Positions 57,205 to 64,000 of a stretch of 64,000 nt of DNA are shown here, in pieces. Made by a program: the position numbers and the translations under genes. The notes beneath the pieces are model-generated. The model had not been told where the DNA came from, searched no databases, and saw nothing but the letters and a program-made list of their open reading frames with translations. The DNA comes from Marsupella aquatica (taxonomy: Eukaryota; Marchantiophyta). Where the stretch lies: positions 8,866,001 to 8,930,000 of the forward strand of contig OZ316897.1 of assembly GCA_973895155.1 (NCBI GenBank), written 5' to 3'. How positions within the stretch are numbered: the first letter of the stretch is position 1; every line of letters begins with the position of its first letter.

Positions 57205-58000
57205 TACTCATCTCAGGAAATGAAACTTGGATGATGAATCAATATAGAACAACAAATTTACTATAGGGAACTTCAACTTTAAACACAATCTGGAATGAGC
57301 TGGATGTATATGTCAAGTAAGATTGCAACTTACAACAACACCTTTTGCATGCCCTGAAGCGTGGAAATACCACTTCATTCATGCACCAAATCTTTTGTAG
57401 TATCTGGATACATAATAAAAAGTCTGCAAGCCTTGGATTGTGAAGCAGCCCCATCTGACCAGACCCAATGTTGCTTAAACTGAATTCCTTCCTCCCTCAT
57501 CCACTAGTTATGAGAATCCATGCAATTTTGGACAAAGAGAGTGTCGTGACAATTGTCATCACTGATAAAAAAATGATAATCTGCCATAATGTCTCGACCA
57601 CCCTCCTCATCCAATGCCATCTGAACCGTACTTCCAACAACAGCCTCTAGAGATTCCACACAATCTTTTCTATGTCTATAGGTGACATGAATCAACAAAG
57701 TGACATGTCTATTATCCCAGTGTTGACTCTATATCTCAGTTTGGATTTTGAACGTGTAATTTTCAAAAAATGCCTCAATCCAACGGCAAGCCCAGCGCTG
57801 TCGTCGGAACTCATTCCGCTGTCTCAAGCGTCATTCCTCCCTTTCCCCCGGCGTCTCACCCGCAACAACCCACCAATTGTGGTATTCTTTGTAAGTGTTA
57901 GGGCCCCATTCGTCCTCAAGCTCAATTTCATCGCCCCCGGTGTCAGGATTGGGTTAGTATACCATGAGGTACGCCCGAGTTGGCATTGGTGGCCCTCTGC
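57205..58000. other. Intergenic, short frames only
   Basis: Short frames exist on both strands (for example 57,672-58,199 plus, overlapping a better minus-strand frame). I could not assign any to a gene. Confidence 0.35.
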
Positions 58001-58006
58001 ATCTAA

Positions 58007-58330
58007 TTATGGGGTCTTCCCCTTCAAGAACTCAACGCTTATTAACAAATTGTACATTTGCGCAGCTGCTGGCCCCGCCCGGCTAAACAGCTTCCACATA
58101 ATTATCCCTTTACACTTCATCTCGCCATTAAGATCTGCGTCAACTTCGCCTGCTTGTCCGGATCGATCCACTACCTCAATTAAAGAACGCGCAAAATAGT
58201 ACCATCGGAAGTAGCGGGGATCCGCAAAGGAACGCCCAAATGGATATTGATTTGTGAGGGCATCCATCCACCGCCTGAGTTGAGCCAAAAGACTTAATGC
58301 TAGGTCGTTCTCGTGCTTGGGCAGTCGCAT
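58007..58330 (-). CDS. Unrecognised ORF of transposon-type neighbourhood
   Basis: A 107-residue frame starts MRLPKHENDLALSLLAQLRR and contains DPRYFRWYYFARSLIEVVD and GEMKCKGIIMWKLFSRAGP. It is head-to-head with the coiled-coil gene at 58,447, which suggests a shared promoter or one element. No family recognised. Confidence 0.35.
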   Translation of the reverse strand: MRLPKHENDLALSLLAQLRRWMDALTNQYPFGRSFADPRYFRWYYFARSLIEVVDRSGQAGEVDADLNGEMKCKGIIMWKLFSRAGPAAAQMYNLLISVEFLKGKTP

Positions 58331-58446
58331 TGTGATGCCTAGCCAGGAATCACTAGCCCGGTTTACATGGTAAAGCAGGAGTGTACCCTGGAAACACCTT
58401 AGTTAGGAACAAAAAACAAGGAAAATATAAACAATTAAGGGTGACT

Positions 58447-61400
58447 ATGGAACCCGGGTCGAGGCCGAAAGTAAGGACGCGGGGGGAGAGAACACGATTA
58501 GGGTTAGGGCGCGCTAAGCGTCGGCGGCTAGGGGTGACCAACGGGAGGGAAGACCTTAGGAGGAGAGGGGTAAGGACCGCTCGCGAGGAATAGTGGCTCA
58601 TTTGCAAGAACAAAAGGGGCAGACGACTACGGGAGGCCAATTGCTGTCAGCTGCTTAGGCAAGCACTCGGGGTGGGAACAGATACCAACGATCAACTCAA
58701 GGAGGGTATGAGCAACGTCAATCAAGCGGCACATTTTTGGGGATGCCTGTTCGAACGGGCAGGTGAGTACATCAGGACTTACGAGGACAAAAAATCGGAG
58801 AGAGCAGCTCGAGAATGGCAGGAACTCGCTCGGCTTTAGGAACTACAGAAGACGGCTTTCTTAGGAGGAGAACTTATCAAGGCCAAGTTCTTGTGGACTC
58901 CTACTGCCAATCAGCTCGACGATCTTCTGTTTTGCAAAAACAGAATTATCGACATCCGGGAAGCCATCAATCGCTGCAGCGACCTACACTGGGAGTTGAA
59001 GGGTAACACGGAGGGGTGGACAAAGGCAACCTTGCTAGGAGAAACATCCACGGCAGCCGAGATGAAGAGGAAAGGAAACAACAACAAAGAGGCCACCCTG
59101 GCAAAAAGAACAAGGTCGGCGGCACCTAGGAAGCCAGCAGCGCAGCAGAGCAGAACGAGGGGAGAAGCCAAGGAGGAAGAGGTCGATCCCATCAATGCCA
59201 TTCCAACAAACAATGACACCTGGAAAGGCTGGGCGGCGACCCTACCGGAGGAAGTGCAATTACACTTTGCACGGGAGGAGGATGCATGCTTTACGGCCAT
59301 GCAAACCAAGAAGTACCAAGGCTTCATGGCCGGATCCAGCTTGGAAACCTTCGTTAGATTACCATGGCTAAAGCCGGAGGTGCCGGACTCAGACTTATTA
59401 GAATTTGTGGGATCATGGGAACCCGAGACCAATTCCACGAGGGTGTATGGGAAGGATTTCTATCTCACTCCCCGGGTGATTGCTGAGGTGTTTGGCTTGC
59501 CGATGGGTAATAAGACCAAGGTAGATACCAGGAAGACCTTACCTGACAAGGAGTTCCGGTCGTTCCCAGGACCATCAACGAAGAATGGCTTCTTTCAGAA
59601 CACCTGCACCAACCCGCACATTGGAGAGATGATCGATTTCTTGCGGGTGACCATGCACTGTAACTTGCCGAGGGCAGAGATCGGCAAGGCTCAAGTCTAC
59701 CTAGCAGAAAGGCCAGACCCAAGCCGGGATTACAACGGGTACGTACCTCCTCAACCAACTGAAGAAGATCTTGAAGGAGGAACAGCAAGTGATCGGCGTG
59801 GGAAGCGTGTCCCGGCTTGGCTATCACATGCCGCTGTTGTGCCGGTATGCCAGAAGTCAAATCTTTGCCCCAGTACTTCCCCTATCGGTAAGGGCACCGG
59901 AGGAGGAGCCAAAGCAGAGGTCGGCACCAGAGAAGCCCAACCAGCCCGACAGTCCGATGATCGAGCAGGTGTTTCGGACAAGGAGAGAAGACGTGCCGAT
60001 GCAGCAACCAGGCATGCAAAGTCTACTGAACTTGCTGGAGAAGGAAAAGAGAACGGTTCCGGCAACGGCAATGGCAATGGCAACGATACAGGACAATGCC
60101 CCAGAGGTCAGCCTAAGCCGACTCAGAGGGGAAGACCCCTTTATCGGAGCCAAGGAGAGAAGGAGGCCAGAACACAAGCCGGGAGTGCGAATGTATGTGG
60201 GAGCCTCAAGCCCCAAATCAGAGGCAGAGCAACCTAAGGCTCCTTCCCGCGGAGAGCAGAGGGATACAACAGCCTGGAAACCAGAGGAACCAAAATCCGT
60301 TTTCACAACTGGACCAAGGGAACAAGGGGAGAAGCCGGGAGTCCAAGTACTGGAGAAGGCGGTGGAGGACTACAGCAATGATAACTCCGGCTATGGGTCG
60401 GATCATCATGTTCCAGGAGTAAGGACCTGTGGCCAATTTATCCCCACGCTTCCAAGAGTAGTTTGAGGGGACCCCACCAGCAGTGTAGCCCCGAGTCTCC
60501 CCCACCAGAGATTGCTCCCCCAAGCTTTGACGGCATAAAGCAGACGGCACAAGAATTTCAGGAGCGACTTAGGGAGGAAGAGAAAGCAGCCCTGGCAAGG
60601 GAGAAGGATTTACCAGGAGGAGATTGGCCGGAGGACATCAGGCGGCTTGCCAAAAAAAGAAGCAACCCTCTTGCCACCATAGAAGAAATCCGCAAGATGG
60701 CTTGGGAGCGGAGGCCGCGGTGGTTGATGTCGATGACTTCTAGTTACTCCACCTATGCTAAGGATAGAGCCATGGAGTATGGGGAGATGTGTGGGGAGCT
60801 GGCGCTCAACATTTTTGGGGAGGAGTTGGAGCAGGGACCCTTTTTCCAGAGGGAGATGTTGGAAAAGCACCGATTAGAAGAAGCGGTGGCTTTGGAGAGA
60901 AGCAAGAAGGACGAGGTCATCCGGCGGCTTAGGGAGAAGGAAGCCGAGATGGAAATCCTATAGGTAGCCAAGAAATCCCAAGATGAGCTATGGATTAAGC
61001 GACATGAGCTAAACATCATGCAAGGGCAGTTGGATACCGCTCAGTCTGACAATCAGATTATCAAAGATAAACTGACTCGGACCCTAGGAGAGTTGGCCGA
61101 CGCAGTCAAGGAAAGAGAAAAATGGAAGCGGGAGCTAAGGGATGCAGAGGAGGCCCACTTAGCAACCAACAATCGGGCCATGGCAAAAAACCAGAGAAGG
61201 GAGAGGGCATTGAAAGGAGAGCTCGAGGATATCCGCGGAGCCCTTGAGCAAAAGAATGCAGAGTTAGGGAAATCATATCAAGGGATTATTGCGCTACAGC
61301 AGGAGCTTGCGTCCCTGACGGCCAGCTTCAAGGCCGACCTGCGTGAAAAGGACGACCAGCTCAACCAGACTTATGCCAAGATGAATAAAATGGAGTCTGT

Positions 61401-62124
61401 GGTCGTAGCAGAGCTCGACAAGGAGCTAAGAGCAACCCAGGAGGAGAGGGCTACCTTAAAGAAAGAGTTGGAGGAAGCCAATAAGGAGCTGGAGGAGGCG
61501 TGCAAGGACCTGGACGAGACCCAGGAAGAGTTGGAGGAAATCACGAGGAAGATGGAGAACCTACAACGGCGGGCCGACAACCAAACGGAGCGGCTGAAGA
61601 CACAAGCCGCAATATTTAAATGCTTGGCTTCATCAGGACCAACTCCAATTGGGGGAACCTAGTTACCAGGGGTAGTATTGGCCGTAGGACAAGCCGAAAC
61701 ACTCACCCCGGTGTCGAAGGTAAGTGGCAAGGGGAAGGAACTGGCTGTCGAAATAGGGAAGAAGAAGAAGCGGAAACTTTCTAGGTCTGGGAGTTATACG
61801 GCTTCTCAAGCCGAGGTGACCGAGAGGATAAACCCGGCACCAATCTTTGACATCAGCACGGCAATGGATCCACCAATCCTAGGAAGTGGAGATGGACCGG
61901 ATCCTCCACTAGAACATGTCGGGGAGGCCGGAGCCGTATTGGAGGCCGGAGCCGTTTCGGAGGCCGGGACCGATACTGAAGCCAAAGTTGAGGGTGGACC
62001 CAATCAGGCCGATGAAGAGTTGACTCGGTCAAGGGCAGGTAATCTGTCAGAGGACGGACCAACAACAGTGGCTGCGGAGGAAGCGTTGGGGGCATCCATT
62101 GAGAACCAGCCACCGGTGTCGTGA
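58447..62124 (+). pseudogene. Decayed coiled-coil transposon-type gene (Athila ORF1/plant-mobile-domain-like)
   Basis: One reading frame can be followed from ATG 58,447 (MEPGSRPKVRTRGERT) to the stop at 62,122-62,124. It is interrupted by TAG codons at 58,591, 58,837, 60,961 and 61,660. Two opposite frameshifts, near 59,700-59,770 and 60,430-60,460, cancel out. The N-terminal half has the segment YGKDFYLTPRVIAEVFGLPM and later GVGSVSRLGYHMPLLCRYAR. These recall the domain shared by Athila ORF1 and plant-mobile-domain proteins (a compact globular fold with a conserved FYLTP..IAEVLGLP-type motif). A Pro/Gly-rich linker follows, then a long heptad coiled coil (about 60,540-61,600) and an acidic tail. 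Reverse transcriptase or protease are not seen, so it is either an additional ORF or a captured gene. Confidence 0.5.
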
Positions 62125-62930
62125 CGGTGTAAGGGCGCCGTCCCTTTTAGGGAGGGCGGACGTGGAGGTAGGAGGCGTGAGTGGGCAGGGCGGGCGCTGA
62201 TCTCCAAGTTTAGACTTAGGATCAGGACCAGGAGATGGCCCTGACACTTAGATTAGTGGGATCCGTGGGTGAGGGCGACACTTGTGCTCCTGCCTCGCTG
62301 TACATAGGTAGATTACAGTTAGGTAGATTACAGTAGATAGATTAGGCTTACGCTGCAAGGAATCAGGCGGATCCACAACCAGGATAAGTACCTGGGCTGC
62401 GGGGAGTTTAGGGCCTCTTCTTTAGCAAGTTTTTAGTTGCACCAGCAGGGCTGGGATCAAGTAGTAAGAGAAGCTCTCGGTTAGTTATACAGTGACCTTG
62501 TGTATATCCATGTTTCCTCATACCTAAGAACTGAATTGAGTTGGCCTCACGGCTTAGTTCGCAGAGCTTGTGTATGAGATGTACTGTTTGTATTGCAAGT
62601 GCATGGTATAACTTAGTCAGAAGGAGTCATTTTGCTATTTGTGTGTCGCATTAACTTGTGTGAAGAGTGCCCACATCAACAAGTAGAAGGGAAGTAAGCA
62701 AGGGAGTGAGAGTTGGATGTGTCGAGCTGAGAGAGGTCTTAGCGGCTTAACCAAACCAATTGGGGATCATTCCGACGGCGGAATCCAAATATACCTAACG
62801 AAGAGGAGGGAAAGACAAGAGAAGGCCTAGATTAGGCCAGCTGCATGTCTCATGACCCGATGAAGGATCTGTCCAGTATGTGTGTGTAAAATGTTAATAG
62901 TAGTAGTAGGAGGTTAGCAGCGTCCCATGC
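62125..62930. other. Gap between convergent genes, possible 3' UTR or LTR
   Basis: No ORF of note. Short duplications (GTAGATTACAGTTAGGTAGATTACAG at about 62,310; AGTAGTAGTAGG at about 62,901) are the only structure I saw. Confidence 0.35.
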
Positions 62931-62932
62931 CG

Positions 62933-63993
62933 CTAAGCCACGGAAACGGCCTCGCCGAGCACGAAACCTACGGGAATTGGCTTGGGCGGGGGGGTTTCTT
63001 GGGTTTGGGGAGCCATGGGACGCACCACACGCATCCTAACTTGGGGATCATGCTGCCATATTGAATGATACATAGCTATAGGGTTGGTCTCTATGTATAG
63101 ACCAAACCCGTCGTCGTCTACAAGCTCCCGGAAGAACTGGTGTGGCATCCAAAAGATTGTAGGCCCAAAGTAATTCCCTAATCTACAATTATGTACACTT
63201 GACTCTAACCATCTAATTACATTCTCCGTAGGGGTTACCCTTTCCCAAAAAGATGTCTTCTCCCAAACTCCAAGACTCAAATCAACTGGATCGAAGGGAA
63301 CCTCGTTGGTTCGGATGGTGTCCCCCGCACAAGCCACTGCAACTGGATCCCTTCCTAATGAATAAAAATGATTCATGGCAATATGACTAAATTGGGGTAA
63401 GACGAGAAGGTCTACAAAGCTCATCCACTCATTGCTTACTATAAGATGGGAGGTGTAGTAAGGACCACTGAAGATTACACTCGTCCCATTTCTCTCGGTG
63501 TTATGCCATCCGGGCGTTTGGAGGAAGGTAACCAGACAAGGTAGGGTATACTTCCCACAGTTGGTGTAGATTTCTCTCGCTGCCCAAGACTTCATTACTA
63601 CTTCTACTAAATCAAAGATTTTCCTATGTACTACTAAACTATAGAACCAATGGAGTCTCCGCGATGGACAGTCAGGATGCGTAGTATTTGCATCTGCCAT
63701 GAGGGCCACATAATGAGGATGATCAGTGTGCTCTCGCTCCAATTTGGACAGCAAGATTTGGGTCACTCTGTTGTTGGCCCTTCCTCCCAATCAAAAATAT
63801 AAGTCTGTGGGTTGAGTAAACCCAATGGCTCCCGACCATTCAAAGAATGGAAGCATAAATCTGATCCAGATCGGGATGTCATACCATATCCGGTCGCAGT
63901 CGTCTGGATGAATGCCCCTCTTGTTAATCCTTGTTGTGGCCAAAATAACATGGAGGGTTTCCAACCCCATAGCTTCATCAACTTTGATAGCAT
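62933..63993 (-). pseudogene. Unrecognised transposon-neighbourhood gene with one frameshift
   Basis: The frame from 63,993 (MLSKLMKLWGWKPSMLFWPQ) runs to about 63,765. It continues after a one-base shift (DWE, then GGRANNRVTQ) to the stop at 62,933, about 350 residues in total. It is Trp/Tyr/His-rich with HPHYVALMADANTTHPDCPS and TNPIAMYHSIWQHD. It converges on the coiled-coil gene and may belong to the same element. The gene may begin outside the window. Confidence 0.45.
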
Positions 63994-64000
63994 TTTGGGA

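Overview
The window looks like nuclear DNA of a seed-free land plant, most likely a liverwort-type bryophyte. The genes are split by GT-AG introns, and three loci encode an alpha/beta hydrolase fused to NB-ARC and leucine-rich repeats (HNL). That NLR class was described from liverworts. The species call is an inference from gene type, not a match to a known genome.

Layout. 1-26.2 kb: an HNL resistance-gene cluster, all on the minus strand, carrying a partial gene at the left edge (HNL-0), HNL-A (7.6-10.9 kb, hydrolase exons deleted), a fragment HNL-D (13.1-13.9 kb) and the complete HNL-B (17.4-21.8 kb). Positions 1-5,290 and 20,971-26,212 are near-identical direct copies. 26.2-30.4 kb: AT-rich intergenic DNA, then a decayed coiled-coil gene of retroelement type. 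30.6-42.5 kb: a candidate large DNA element. 42.7-50.5 kb: GC-rich low-complexity sequence, foldback MITEs and shuffled HNL flank modules, with an LRR fragment (HNL-E). 50.5-54.8 kb: HNL-C. 54.9-58.3 kb: a degenerate flank gene, a tRNA-like SINE and a 5'-truncated LINE with a 16-bp target-site duplication. 58.4-64 kb: a decayed coiled-coil transposon-type gene and a convergent unrecognised gene.

The most unusual content is the 30.6-42.5 kb region. A plus-strand gene with a DUF7869-like, transposase-like core (31.4-35.0 kb) converges on a minus-strand gene (35.3-38.9 kb) that joins a Gly/Ser-rich linker, a ParB-like domain and a beta-type DNA methyltransferase. Further minus-strand genes, including an F-box-like one, follow. 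The palindrome GATAAATTTATC occurs exactly 11 times here, and I saw it nowhere else in the window. It or a relative forms iteron-like arrays of about 72, 58 and 75 bp period upstream of the first gene and inside introns of both main genes. I read this as a mobile element coupling a transposase-like protein, a site-binding ParB-like domain and DNA methylation. The copy seen here carries several in-frame stops and frameshifts and is probably not autonomous.

Functionally, the HNL genes are predicted intracellular immune receptors. The rest of the window is transposable or decaying sequence, plus flank modules copied along with the HNL genes. Splice models were made by eye from GT/AG sites and matching phases; no alignment or search was run.
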